This document shows positions 1-10,829 of a stretch of 64,000 bases of DNA, piece by piece. Source of the stretch: Ophiocordyceps camponoti-saundersi (nom. inval.) (lineage: Eukaryota; Ascomycota; Sordariomycetes; Hypocreales; Ophiocordycipitaceae); the NCBI GenBank assembly GCA_003339415.1, contig PDHQ01000094.1, forward strand, positions 57,414 through 121,413. Reading direction: 5' to 3'. The position numbers and the translations under genes were made by a program. Position 1 is the first letter of the stretch. Every line of letters begins with the position of its first letter. The notes beneath the pieces were generated by a model. The model saw nothing but the letters and a program-made list of their open reading frames with translations, was not told where the DNA came from and searched no databases.

Positions 1-424
1 ACATCTGTCGATGATTGTGGACTGCCGAGAGAGCGAGACAACCCATATCAATAGATGAATTTAGACCTCGGTTGTCGGCAGCGTTTGGGTGTTGAAGCTA
101 TCGTGCGATGACCCCGGGAATAATGCAAGTCGTGGATAATTGGCACGATGATGTGTTCAGCGTCCGCCACTACCACCACCACCGCCACCGCCATGTTGTA
201 CATATACTCGCATAACGCCGTGCATGCAATCTCACTCGTCCTACGGCTGAGGCAGCGTTGCTCAGCGAACCATGCAACAGATGCAATTCATTCAGAGCGC
301 ATGCTGTGCCACAGTCAGCCGGCTTCTCTCCTCTCGACCAACGCGTCCTCTGTACACGTAAAAGCCGACTTGGGAGTCAGAATGCCTTGAGACAGTCATC
401 GCTGGTCTTTACAAGTTCAGTGTG
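1..424. other. Intergenic / leader of first gene
   Basis: No convincing gene. An 80-codon open frame at 148-390 is driven by a (CCACCG)-like simple repeat and resembles no family. The last part is probably promoter and leader of the gene that starts at 425. The window edge cuts anything further upstream. Confidence 0.5.
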
Positions 425-1522
425 ATGAGTGCGTTACCGCCCCCGTTCTCGAGGGACGTCTCGCCCGTAGTGAGCGGAGGATGGCGAGAAGCGGAAGGGC
501 AAGAAGCGGAGGCGCGACAGGAATCAATCCGCCGCCTCAGTTCGGACTTGACCAAACGAAACGGCTTCATTTCATCGGAGGCACGGAACAGGCCGTACGA
601 CGACTTGACGCCGACTCTTTACCTCGAAGGTGGCAGGAAGGGAGCTACACTTCAGACCGTCTCATCCGCGGCGCAGTATCTGCAACTCTCTTTTGACCTC
701 GGACGCCTTCATGCCATACAGAAATGGCTTTGGCTGGCTGGTCTTCCCCTGGAGGCTCGTTCGCTTCACAGGCAGAAGATAATGGGTCGCGAGATCGTCA
801 TCACCGAGCAGTCGGATCTGCATCTCACGTGGCGGGAGTCCACCTTGTACCTCAAACCTCTCTGGAAACCGCTGCTCGACTTTGACTTTTGGGAAGAGGC
901 CATCTGCGGTAGTGACGAATCCGTCCGTCTCAGTGCCACTGGCCTGCTTCTTTCATACGTCTGGCTTATATGCTCCAAAGCCGATCTGCACATTGCAAAG
1001 CAACACAAGCTGGTACCGAAGAAGCTGAAATGGAAAGTCTGGGCCGCCTTGTCTCGCGACTTTCTTTCGAACCGTCGACATCGTCATCCATCCTCCCGAG
1101 TGGCCGGCCGGTATGAGTACGGCGAACTGCGCCTCCATCGGCTCAACCTCATCTACCGCTTTGCTCCCGGTATGTTCCCCAACTATCTCTTCCGCGGCTA
1201 TCTCTACGGCTACAACCGCTTCAGCCAGTTCTTTGGCCGCAACTTCGCCTGGGCTGCTGGTGCCGTCTTGTATGCCAGTGTCGGCCTGGCTGCGATGCAA
1301 GTTGCCCTCGGCGTCAATGCCATCAAGGACCATCCGAGTTTTCAGGGGGCCGCCTATGGCTTCTCTGTCTTGACCATGGCCACCATGGTTTTCTTTTCGG
1401 TTGCCGCGCTGGGTTATCTTGCTGTCGTCTTCACTTTGAATCTCGTTTATACGAGAAACAGAGTCAAGATTCATGAGAGGTCGAAGAGTCAGGAAGGCCG
1501 GACGCCGGAAGCGACATATTGA
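425..1522 (+). CDS. Two-TM fungal protein of unknown function (DUF6601-like)
   Basis: Single exon, 365 aa. The open frame begins with GTG at 422, but the first ATG is at 425, so I start there. The N-terminal 60 residues are polar. The middle (about 65-230) is a soluble region rich in Trp, Leu and Arg, with a FDLGRLHAIQKWLWLAG segment. Two hydrophobic helices follow (about 273-295 and 310-340), then a short basic tail, so the C-terminus is membrane-anchored. The arrangement resembles the fungal family named DUF6601; this rests on memory of the family and was not searched. No catalytic motif is visible. It is convergent with the next gene, 233 bp away. Function is unknown. Confidence 0.75.
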   Translation: MSALPPPFSRDVSPVVSGGWREAEGQEAEARQESIRRLSSDLTKRNGFISSEARNRPYDDLTPTLYLEGGRKGATLQTVSSAAQYLQLSFDLGRLHAIQKWLWLAGLPLEARSLHRQKIMGREIVITEQSDLHLTWRESTLYLKPLWKPLLDFDFWEEAICGSDESVRLSATGLLLSYVWLICSKADLHIAKQHKLVPKKLKWKVWAALSRDFLSNRRHRHPSSRVAGRYEYGELRLHRLNLIYRFAPGMFPNYLFRGYLYGYNRFSQFFGRNFAWAAGAVLYASVGLAAMQVALGVNAIKDHPSFQGAAYGFSVLTMATMVFFSVAALGYLAVVFTLNLVYTRNRVKIHERSKSQEGRTPEATY

Positions 1523-1755
1523 AGTGTCGTGGAAGGTCCTCGAACATCGATTGAAGCAGTCGTCTTGAAGTATGCTCGCCGTCCCGCACTGCGCCCCCTT
1601 CTGCTGAAGTTTTCGCTGCGTCAAGTCCTTGTCGTAGTAGGTAGTCCGACTTTGTGGAATTGAAGTCGGTTGGCACCTTAACTGGGTAGGTAGGAGCTAG
1701 GTAGGAGGTCGAGGCGTCAGGAAGATGAGATCAAATGCACACTTGTGGTAGGCGA

Positions 1756-2271
1756 TCAGTCATTCCAGATAGCAGCCTTGGCTTTTTCGGCCTCTTCCTG
1801 TAGCCTCTGTTCCTCCGCCTTTTGCTCATCCCGACGTTTCCTCGCTTGCTCTCGGATCGACTTTTGGTAGGCGATTTGCTCAGCCGTCGGCTTCGGCATC
1901 CTGAGGCCTAGGCCGGCGGTGATCATTCGCCTGGCCACGGCGTCCGTCTTCTCTGGTCTCCTAGCATCCACGTCCGGGGAGCGATCAAATGTCGGCCCTG
2001 TGTGCACGTTTGGCGACGAAACTGGCGGCGATGATGGTGATTTGGAAGTCTTTGTAGCTGTGGGCGCCGGTTGCTGAGCATCATCGACAGATGAGGAAGA
2101 CTCGTAGTCATCCTCCCATGAATCTACGATCTCTGTCTTTTTTTTCGTCTGCTTCTTATTCTTCTTCTCCTTCTCCTCGGCTTCCGACTGCTTCGTGTCC
2201 TTGTCAATGGCATCTTGCAGACTCAAGCTCAACATGGCAGACTTGAGCTGGTCTTTATCAGCGGATGCCAT
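1756..2271 (-). CDS. Small charged low-complexity protein, unknown function
   Basis: Single exon, 171 aa, first ATG at 2271. The sequence is acidic and Lys-rich: a KEKKNKKQTKKK stretch near residue 40, a DSWEDDYESSSS acidic patch near 50-60, a Ser/Pro-rich middle, and a C-terminal charged helix (about 130-165, likely coiled coil) ending in AIWND. No enzyme domain is recognisable; it is probably largely disordered. The SWEDD patch and small size resemble conserved fungal proteins of unknown role. It is transcribed divergently from the Lon protease gene, with 468 bp between start codons, so the two probably share a promoter. Confidence 0.65.
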   Translation of the reverse strand: MASADKDQLKSAMLSLSLQDAIDKDTKQSEAEEKEKKNKKQTKKKTEIVDSWEDDYESSSSVDDAQQPAPTATKTSKSPSSPPVSSPNVHTGPTFDRSPDVDARRPEKTDAVARRMITAGLGLRMPKPTAEQIAYQKSIREQARKRRDEQKAEEQRLQEEAEKAKAAIWND

Positions 2272-2739
2272 AGTGTCAAGAACGCCTGAGTTTTTGTAAT
2301 GACGGTGATGATGACGGACTATGATGATGAAGTAGACGAGAAGAGGACAGCGGATGTGACTTATCCTCTTTTCACCACCCTTCCCCTTTGTCTCTCCTTT
2401 GTTTCTGCCGACTACCTATGGTTCAATCGAAGCAGCGCGGAAACCGGATCGGCGGTCTCAAGTCTCCGACGCCGGAGATCAGCCGACGGAGTCCCTTTTT
2501 TCTGCCACGGCAAACCGCCTCACCCCCCTTGCGCCGTTTGGTCGTCTGTGGCGATAAATCCGGAATTTTCGCCACGATCCTGTGTGGGTTTTTACTTTCA
2601 GGAAGTCATATAGGTATACACCTACCCTTGTCGCCTGAGAGCTCACCGGTTCTGCCGAATTCGGGCAGATAAATCGGTGCTCCTCGGTCGGGGTCTCGGC
2701 TCTGCAGCCTCATATCCCGATACGGGGAAACATCCCACC
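2272..2739. promoter_or_regulatory. Divergent promoter with heat-shock-element-like pairs
   Basis: Shared upstream region of the small charged protein (minus) and Lon protease (plus). Two inverted GAA pairs are visible: GAATTTTC at 2563-2570 (GAA-2-TTC) and TTCAGGAA at 2597-2604 (TTC-2-GAA). Such pairs are the core of heat-shock-factor sites, and mitochondrial Lon is a stress-induced gene in fungi. Each pair has only two units, so binding is a suggestion. Sequence around the Lon start (CCACCATGA) fits a good initiation context. Confidence 0.4.
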
Positions 2740-5700
2740 ATGATCCCGCGATCCCGAGTCCCCAGATATCTATCGCTGGGACGCGCCACAACTTTGCCTG
2801 CGAGAATAGCCGGCCTGAGATCTGCGCCTCGATTTGGAGCCTCACTGTGCCCTTCGTCTTGTCCACGCCCTTCACCTACTCGGCCGTCATCATTGGCACA
2901 GGCCGGCTTCTCGACAACAGCTCTACTCGGCAAGGATAGTTCAAAGGGCAAGGGCGCAAACTTCTTCGATTCTTCTGTCGATTCTTCTACTGGCGGGCCG
3001 CCCTTCGATGATGATGCAAAGACCAATCCGGATAAGAGAAGGGACCTCCGAGAAGAAAAGCGCGATGCCGGCGTCGAATCCGCAGTGTCTGCCAAGACGG
3101 ACGGAAGCAACCCGGCGAGTGGTCAAGATGGCAAGGCGGCAGGAGCTAGCGGTGGCGCATCGTCCGGCGCCGCTCCCGGCTCAACAGACGGCAGTTCTGG
3201 AGGTGATGGCGGAAAGAAGGGCCGCAAGTCGGCGGAGAGATCGCTTCAGAAGCCCGTCGTGCCGGATATTTATCCGCACGTCCTCGCTATTCCTATAGCC
3301 AAAAGACCGCTCTTCCCTGGCTTCTACAAGGCAATCACCATCAAGAATCCAGAAGTGGCCGCTGCCATATCGGAATCCATGAAACGCGGTCAGCAATACG
3401 TCGGCGCCTTCATGTTCAAGGACGAGAACCAAGACGGGGATGTCATTCGCGATGTCAATGAGGTCTACGACATCGGTGTCTTTGCGCAAATCACGAGCGC
3501 ATTCCCCATAGGTCAGAACGAGTTAAGTGTGTCAGCCATCCTCTACCCGCATCGGCGGATCCGGCTCTGCAGCCTTCTCACTGCCGATCGTGATCAGGCT
3601 CAGAAAGCAGAGGTCAAACAGCCGGAGACGAAAGTCGAAGTGGACGCTACCAAGACCGAGCTCGAGGTCCCGCGACCGATACCAGCGAAGCCGGCTGAGC
3701 TGGAGCCTCAGCAGCAGGACAATAAGAAAGGGGACTTGGTGGCCAGCTTCGAAGAGAGCGCCGTCGAGCGCAAGCCGGAGCCACCTCGAGAAAAGTACGA
3801 TCCCACTTCATTCCTCAGGAAGTTCGATGTCAGCATCGTCAGCGTAGAGAACGTGGTAGACGAACCTTGCGATCCCAAGAACCCCACAATTCGAGCCCTT
3901 ACCGCCGCAATGATCGACGTCTTCAAGGAAGTCGCCAGTCTCAACTACATCTTCCGAGACCAGATCACCACCTTTTCCGTCAGTCAGTCCTCGGGTAACG
4001 TCATGGCCGAGCCGGGAAGGCTCGCCGACTTTGCCGCCGCCGTGTCGGGCGGAGAGCCCAAAGACCTCCAGGACGTCCTGGGGAGCTTGAGCATCGACGA
4101 CAGATTGCACAAGGCCCTGACTGTCATCAAGAATGAACTCATGAACGCCAGGCTGCAAACCAAGATTAGCAAGGACGTGGAGAGCAAGATCACCAAGAAG
4201 CAACGCGAATACTGGCTTTTGGAGCAGCTCAAGGGCATCCGTCGCGAACTCGGCATCGACATGGACGGCAAGGAGAAGCTCATGGAGAAGTTTAGGGAAA
4301 AGGCTGATAAGCTAGCCATGCCAGACGCGGTCCGCAAAGTCTTTGACGAGGAGCTTAACAAGCTCTCTCACCTCGAGACGGCGGCTTCCGAGTACAATGT
4401 TACGCGAAACTACCTCGACTGGTTGACCCAAATTCCCTGGGGTCAGAGAAGCGCGGAGAACTTTGGCATCGCTCACGCGGTCAAGGTGCTGGACGAAGAC
4501 CATTACGGGCTCAAGGACGTCAAAGACCGCATCCTCGAGTTCATTGCCGTCGGCAAGCTGCGTGGCACTGTCGAAGGCAAGATTCTATGTTTCGTCGGCC
4601 CGCCCGGAGTCGGCAAGACGAGCATCGGCAAGTCCATCGCCAGAGCCTTGAACCGGCAGTACTACCGCTTCAGCGTCGGCGGCCTTACCGACGTGGCGGA
4701 AATCAAAGGCCACCGCAGAACGTACGTGGGAGCCCTTCCTGGGCGGGTCATCCAGGCGTTGAAGAAGTGCCAGACGGAGAACCCGCTGATCTTGATCGAT
4801 GAGGTGGACAAGATCGGACGGGGATACCAGGGAGACCCGTCTTCGGCTTTGCTAGAGCTGCTGGACCCGGAGCAGAACAACTCGTTCCTGGACCATTACA
4901 TGGACGTGCCTGTCGACCTATCGAAGGTGTTGTTCGTGTGCACAGCCAACATGACAGACACGATTCCGCAACCACTGCTGGATCGGATGGAATTAATCAC
5001 GCTGTCGGGATACGTGGCGGACGAGAAGAAGGCCATCGCCGATAAGTATCTGGGTCCGGCGGCAAAGGAGATTGCCGGCCTCAAGGACGCCAAAGTCGAG
5101 CTCAAGGAAGAAGCCATCGAGGAGCTGATCAAGTCTTACTGCCGCGAGTCGGGCGTGCGGAACCTGAAGAAGCAGATAGAAAAGGTGTACCGCAAATCGG
5201 CGCTCAACATCGTGCGGCAACTCGGAGAGGAGAAGCTGCCGGAGGCGGAAGCTCTGACGGAGGAGGGCAAGTCGGCGCTACGCGAGTCGGAGAGGAAGGC
5301 TGAGGAGGAGGAGGAAAGCGATTGTCAGAAGACAACAGCTGTGAAGACGACGACGAAGCCTCGCAAATCGCTACAGGTGCCGGACTCGGTGCAAATCGAA
5401 ATCGATAGGACGAACCTCAAGGACTACGTCGGGCCGCCCATGTTCACGTCAGACCGGCTTTACGACGTCAGCCCTCCGGGAGTTTCCATGGGCCTGGCCT
5501 GGACGCAGCTGGGGGGCGCCGTCTTGTACATCGAGTCGATCCTACAGGCGCCGCTGCGGCCGGGCACAAGGCCCAGCCTAGAGATTACGGGCAACCTCAA
5601 GTCGGTGATGAAGGAGTCGACAACGATTGCCTACTCGGTGGCCAAGGCCTTCATGGCTAAGACGCTACCGGACAACCACTTCTTCGACAAGGCCAAGATG

Positions 5701-6195
5701 CACCTGCACGTTCCCGACGGAGCGGTGCCCAAGGACGGACCATCGGCCGGTATTACCATGGCCACGTCTCTCCTGTCGCTGGCCATGGACGCGGCTGTGG
5801 ATCCGACGGCAGCTATGACGGGGGAGCTCACGCTGACAGGCAAGGTGCTCCGCATCGGCGGCTTGAGGGAGAAGACTGTGGCGGCCAGAAGAGCGGGCTG
5901 CAAGTCGATTATTTTCCCGGTGGACAACATGGCAGACTGGCTAGAGTTGCCCCAGGTTTGTTCCATTCCTTTCCCTGACTGGCTGGTTTACCTCGATAGT
6001 GGCTGACGGGGCGCGGTTTGCCTGCAGAATATCAAAGAAGGCATCGAGGGTCACGCGGTAGGGTGGTATAGTGAGGTATTCGACCTCGTGTTCCCCGGCT
6101 TGGATCGCGAACAGGCCAACAAGTGTAAGATTTGCGAATGGAAGAAGCAACAACCAAAGGAGGGGGAGAAGGAGGAGCCGAAAGAGGACGAATAG
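2740..6195 (+). CDS. PIM1: Mitochondrial Lon protease (ATP-dependent serine protease)
   Basis: Two exons, 2740-5955 and 6028-6195, 1127 aa; the 72-bp intron is phase 0. The upstream open frame begins with GTG at 2677; the first ATG is 2740. An Arg/Ser-rich N-terminus (about 1-70) reads as a matrix-targeting peptide and is followed by a Gly/Ser-rich linker. The Lon substrate-recognition domain starts near 178. The AAA+ module has Walker A GPPGVGKT (620-627) and Walker B LILIDEVD (about 683-690). The protease domain has the Ser-Lys dyad in PKDGPSAG (Ser1002) and GLREK (Lys1045), with the usual 43-residue spacing. An acidic Lys/Glu insertion near 850-875 separates AAA+ and protease parts, as in fungal Pim1. 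It degrades damaged matrix proteins. The second exon supplies the family C-terminus (EGIEGHAVGWYSEVF...). Confidence 0.97.
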
Positions 6196-8201
6196 ACGGC
6201 CATGGACGGATTCTACCAAGAATTGGCGTTGTTTTTGTTTTCCTTCGACCCCGTCGACTGCTGGACTGGAAAGTGACGCCGCTGATGGAAGGACAAGGGG
6301 GGGGAAGGGGCTGACGTAGACGCACATAGATGGACGGGGCGTCCAATTGAGAGGACGGCGGGACGGTTGGTATCCAATCCCGAGAAGCTCCGGGAGAGGC
6401 CACTGTATGGCGTCACGTCGCCCTTTTGGGGGATGGGGAGGGGGTGAGGGGTGATGGTCAGGCCCAATGGAGGAGGCTTGACGATGCCCAAAGGACAGCA
6501 GAGCCGGCGTCGGCTGCAGTCGTGCCCGAGAGTGACGTGTGTAGGGAGAAGAGGAAGACAGAAGGAGGAAAGAAGAAAGGGGGTGAGAAGAAAAGGGGAA
6601 GACGGAGAAGTAAAAGAAGCAAGTCAAGAGGATGGTGAACGGGTGAAGAAAACGTCATGGTCCGCATGACTGCTGATCTGAAGCCCGTTACATGGCATGG
6701 CATGGCATGGCATAGGCATTGGCATTGGCACTGGCACTGGCATGACATGGCATTGCGTAGCGTGATATAGCATGCATACTCCTAGAAAGGTGCGCAGGTG
6801 AGTAGGTATGTAGATACTAGGTAGGTAGAGGTAGACAAGTCAGTGAGGGTGGTGTATATACATACCTACCTGAGTAGTCAGGTATACGTGTACGAGAGAT
6901 TCTCTTTTGTTGTTATCATTGATGGCGAAGGGTGATGAGGATGGGGTTTTGGGGGGCGGGAAGTTGGATTGAGGCCGGGGAAGTTGGATTGAGGCCCAAC
7001 AGATGAGACGGGACGAGAGGAGACGAGATGAGACGAAACTACGGATAGAAGACGACGACTGCGTTGCCCAAGTTGTTTCTTTTTTTGCTGGTTTTCTTCT
7101 TCCATGTCCTGCTGGTTGGACTTGTAGGAGTATGTAATCCGTATGTTATGTGCGTACCTACCTAGTATGCGTAGCAGGATGGGTTGCATGTAGGTGGGAG
7201 GTAGGCAAGTCCTGATAGGCTATACCTACCTAGCTATAGGTGTAAGTGGAGGTGGTGGTGGACTGGTGGTGGACTGGTGGTGGACTATGGTGACCGGACA
7301 CAGTGCCAAGACAATCCAGCTTGGCACTGGGGTAAAGAGGGGTCGTCGTGCCGCCTCACGAGCTTCCTCTTCCTAGTAGGCACTGCCTGCCACTATCTGC
7401 TACCTACCTAGTTGCTACGGATTACTGTTACGACCATTACCACGTCCTACGGGCTTAGGGGCTCGAACCCCTCTTCTTCTTCTTCCTCTTCTCCTTCGTC
7501 GTCGTCGTTCGCGTCTTCCTCTTCTCCTTTTCCCGCTTTATACGTCCCTCCTACATACATACCTACATATAGGCAGGTACCTACCTACCTAGGCAGGTCG
7601 GTAAGAGGTAGTAGATACCTAAGCTCTCCGCCGCTCTCGGCCCGCCGCCTGACGAATCCCCGTTCTTCTCCGTCTCCTCCTCCTCGTCCTCCTCATCCTC
7701 CTCATCCTTCCCTCTTCTCTCTCCATTTCCGTGATATAGCCCTGAACTATCGACCTTACTCCCTCACTTACTCACTCATTCACTCACTCACCCTACCGCG
7801 TCATTTCTTTCGTCGTCAGCCATCATCGCCACAACACTGCACTTCGCTCATTCACTACCTTCCTACCTACATGGATGGCCACGCCCGTGGGCCCCGTCAG
7901 CCTCGCCGCCAACTAGCCGCCTGCATGCATTCTCACCCACTCACTCTTCGTCCTCCTCCTCCTCTTCCTCCTACATGCCTTCTCCTCCTTCTCCGCCTAC
8001 GCCTACCACCACAACTGCGACTACTGCGACTACTACTCCTCTCCCAAGGTGCCCTCTTCTTCTCCAATCGCGCCTCCGACGTCGGCTCCGCCGCATCTCT
8101 GACCGCCATCGTCTTCTGACCGCTACTGACCACCATTCGGGATTTCTGCGCTGTCGTCGTTGCCCTTCTACTTCGCCTCCCCTGCGCCCCATCCGGCCAA
8201 T
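6196..8201. other. 2.0-kb intergenic region with simple repeats
   Basis: No gene recognised. It holds a GGCAT/CATGG minisatellite (about 6691-6752), a tandem 18-19-bp duplication of GGAAGTTGGATTGAGGCC (about 6958-6998), GGACTGGTGGT repeats (about 7250-7290) and TAGGTAGGTAC-type motifs (about 7200-7235, 7560-7600). From about 7450 to 8200 the plus strand is strongly CT-rich, probably the promoter and leader of the kinase gene. Long open frames here are low-complexity translations of these repeats. Confidence 0.6.
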
Positions 8202-10829
8202 ATGCCGCCGCCCGAGCCGGATTCCAACGTGACCCCCAGAAAGGTTGTCACTGGTCTCCCACGCGCCCAGACATTCAAGAGACAACAGTCGGAGCGGCGG
8301 ATGCACTTGTCACCCATTACCCCCTCTCTCGATGAGCGGAGAGCAGTCTCGGCAGATAGACATACTCATGAGCCTCTTGACTCTGACATCAGTCCGTCCG
8401 GCCTACTCGTCTCTTCCAGCCATCTAGAAACCACCGATGACGGCTCGGTCGAGAGGCGGGATCCCAATTTAGACGATGCCCATTCCGTCACCACGTCACA
8501 GCACGAGGCCATGATCGATGACGAGCTCGAATCGACATGGATCCTCAACCTCAGCATGCACTTTCGCGATCGGTCAAAGAGAGAAAAGTTCTTCGTCACA
8601 TACCGCGAGAGGCTCGACCTCTGGCGCCGCGTCACCATCTCTCTCGACTACCGCTACGCCACACCCAACTCGCTCGAGATGAACCTGTTGAAGACTCGCT
8701 ACCAGAGGGATAAGAGCGTCAAGATCTACGAGGCTATCCGCGAGAGCCTCCTTGACATCCAATTCTTCGACACCGTCACTAACTTGAAGCTTGAGACGAC
8801 TGACGGCCGTCTTCACATTCACGTTGTCGAGGATGGCAACGTGAGTCTTTCCCGTTACCCATCCTGCCATCTACAGAAATCCCCAATCCTGACAACGGCT
8901 TAGGAAATCATCAACTACCCTCTCGTCAGCCAAGTTCGACATCTCGGCTGCAGGCGCATCAGGGAGCGCGACATTGTCTTTGATTCGCACATGTCGGGCT
9001 TCGTCTACAAGGTCCGTGTCCAGGGTCAGGTCCTCATCAAAAAGGAAATTCCCAGCCAGGACACGGTCGAGGAATTCCTGTACGAAGTCAATGCACTCAA
9101 CAGCCTGCGGTACTCTCATCATGTCGTCACTTTTTACGGCGTTGTCGTCGACGATCGCGACAATCATGTCAAGGGTCTGCTCATTAGCTATGCCTCCCAG
9201 GGCAGCCTCATCGACATCATCTACGACCATGTCAAGGCCAACAACGGTTGCCGCTTTCCCTGGGCCAGAAAGGAGAAGTGGGCGCGCCAGATCGTCCAGG
9301 GCCTCTCCGACATCCACGAGTCGGGCTTCGTCCAAGGTGATTTTACCCTTTCCAATATTGTCATCGACGACGCCGGCGACGCCAAGATAATCGACATTAA
9401 CAGGAGAGGATGTCCTGTCGGCTGGGAACCGCCCGAGGCGACGGCGCTGCTCGACACGGGCCACCGCATCTCCATGTACATTGGCGTCAAATCGGACCTT
9501 TACCAGCTGGGCATGGTGCTCTGGGGCCTGGCTATGGAGAAACACGAGCCCGAGGTGTATGGACGGCCGCTGCAGTTGAGCTCGCTGACGGATGTGCCTG
9601 GCTGGTACTGGCGGATGACGGGGATATGTCTCAGCGCCGACCCGAGGACGCGCTCGCAAGCGTCGACGCTTCTCCAGCTCTTCCCTAAGGACGTTTCCCC
9701 GGCCGGGCAGCAGCAGCAGCAGCTCTACGACGCCATCTCTGTCGACGACGGAAATTCACTAAGCGAGTATCTCGTTCAAGGCTTCGACGCCGACGGACGG
9801 CCACTCTTCAGCGACTGTCCCTACTCGGGCAGGACATACGTCGATACGAGTCCCGTGCCCTATGAGCTCTACTACCCGACGCGGGGTCGATCTCCGCCGA
9901 GCCCGCTGCCGAGCGACTTGGACCTGTGCGAGACGACACGAGGAGACGGGCTGAGCAAGACGTCATGGGCTGCTAACAGGAGCGTAAGGCCGTCATACAC
10001 GGATATTGGCGCCGACGACGACGACGACGACGACGCCAATAGAGAACACCGAGACTACGACCGCGACGACAACCACGGCCATGACAACAACGTCGACAAC
10101 GATAATAATGGTCACGACCACGAAAGTGCTACGTCGCAGCGGCAGGAGGAAACGCCGAAGCCCACAGACGACCAAGATGGGAAGCGGTCCAGGGCAGGAG
10201 AGGCATTAGCTGACCCCGTCGTGGCAGTCGCTCAGGAGGAGCGCACCCTATGCGATGGCATGGCGGCGGCACAGGAGGGCAAGCTGGTATCCGGCGTGAC
10301 ACAGGCGACAACGGACGGTTCGCAGGCGATGGCGGAGCCGAGTGGCACGACAGATGTCGTGCGCAATGGTATTTTCCGAGAGGCGGACGATGGAGTGGAT
10401 GAGGTGAGGCGAGAGGGGTCAGGTGCTGCCGCCGCCGCCGCTGACGACGACGACCACGATGCTGGCGAGGACCGAGATTTGATGACGGGCACGCGGTCGA
10501 GCCCATCGTTGCGCGGGTCATATACCGGGCCGGAGTTATACAACGTCGTGGCGGCCGAGGGAGGCGGATCAGCGGAGAAGAAGGGAGAGGAGGAAAAGGA
10601 GGGGATGGGCATGATGGGGGGGTGGGCACGAAGCGACGCCGAGGCCCGACCGCGACAGCACGGGGATTCGTCCGCTGAGGCTCAAATGAGGCTGCCCATG
10701 TCTCTGGCGGGAGTCGGGGCGGCTTACATAGACGTCGACGACGAGGCGATGCGGGCAAAGGGCATGTTGGAGGACGAGCTGAGCGCCTTTATGAGGCCGG
10801 CGACGGTTTCTGCGCTTACGACGGAATGA
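8202..10829 (+). CDS. Atypical protein-kinase-domain protein
   Basis: Two exons, 8202-8840 and 8904-10829, 854 aa; the 63-bp intron is phase 0. The longer open frame starts with TTG at 8160; the first ATG is 8202. Residues 1-110 are disordered and 110-220 form a conserved helical N-terminal region. The kinase-like domain spans about 240-475. Visible landmarks are the ATP-anchoring Lys in VLIKKE (259 or 260), a catalytic loop HESGFVQGDFTLSN (Asp359, Asn364) in place of HRDLKPEN, and DIN (377-379) in place of DFG, followed by GWEPPE as the APE equivalent. No glycine-rich loop is clear. The C-terminal 380 residues are Asp-, Gly- and Glu-rich low complexity. Substrate unknown. The catalytic Lys, both Asp and the Asn remain, so activity is possible. 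Confidence 0.8.

Noticed and set aside
5941..6627. 228-codon minus-strand open frame overlapping the Lon 3' end
   Set aside because: Pro/Ser-rich translation of a purine-rich 3' region; it overlaps the real second exon of Lon in antisense and shows no domain.
7455..7475. GGGGCTCGAACCCCT resembling a tRNA B-box
   Set aside because: No matching A-box, anticodon stem or acceptor stem could be folded around it.
7412..8119. 235-codon plus-strand open frame before the kinase gene
   Set aside because: Low-complexity Ser/Pro/Leu translation of CT-rich leader sequence, without a domain. The kinase start at 8202 has its own ATG.
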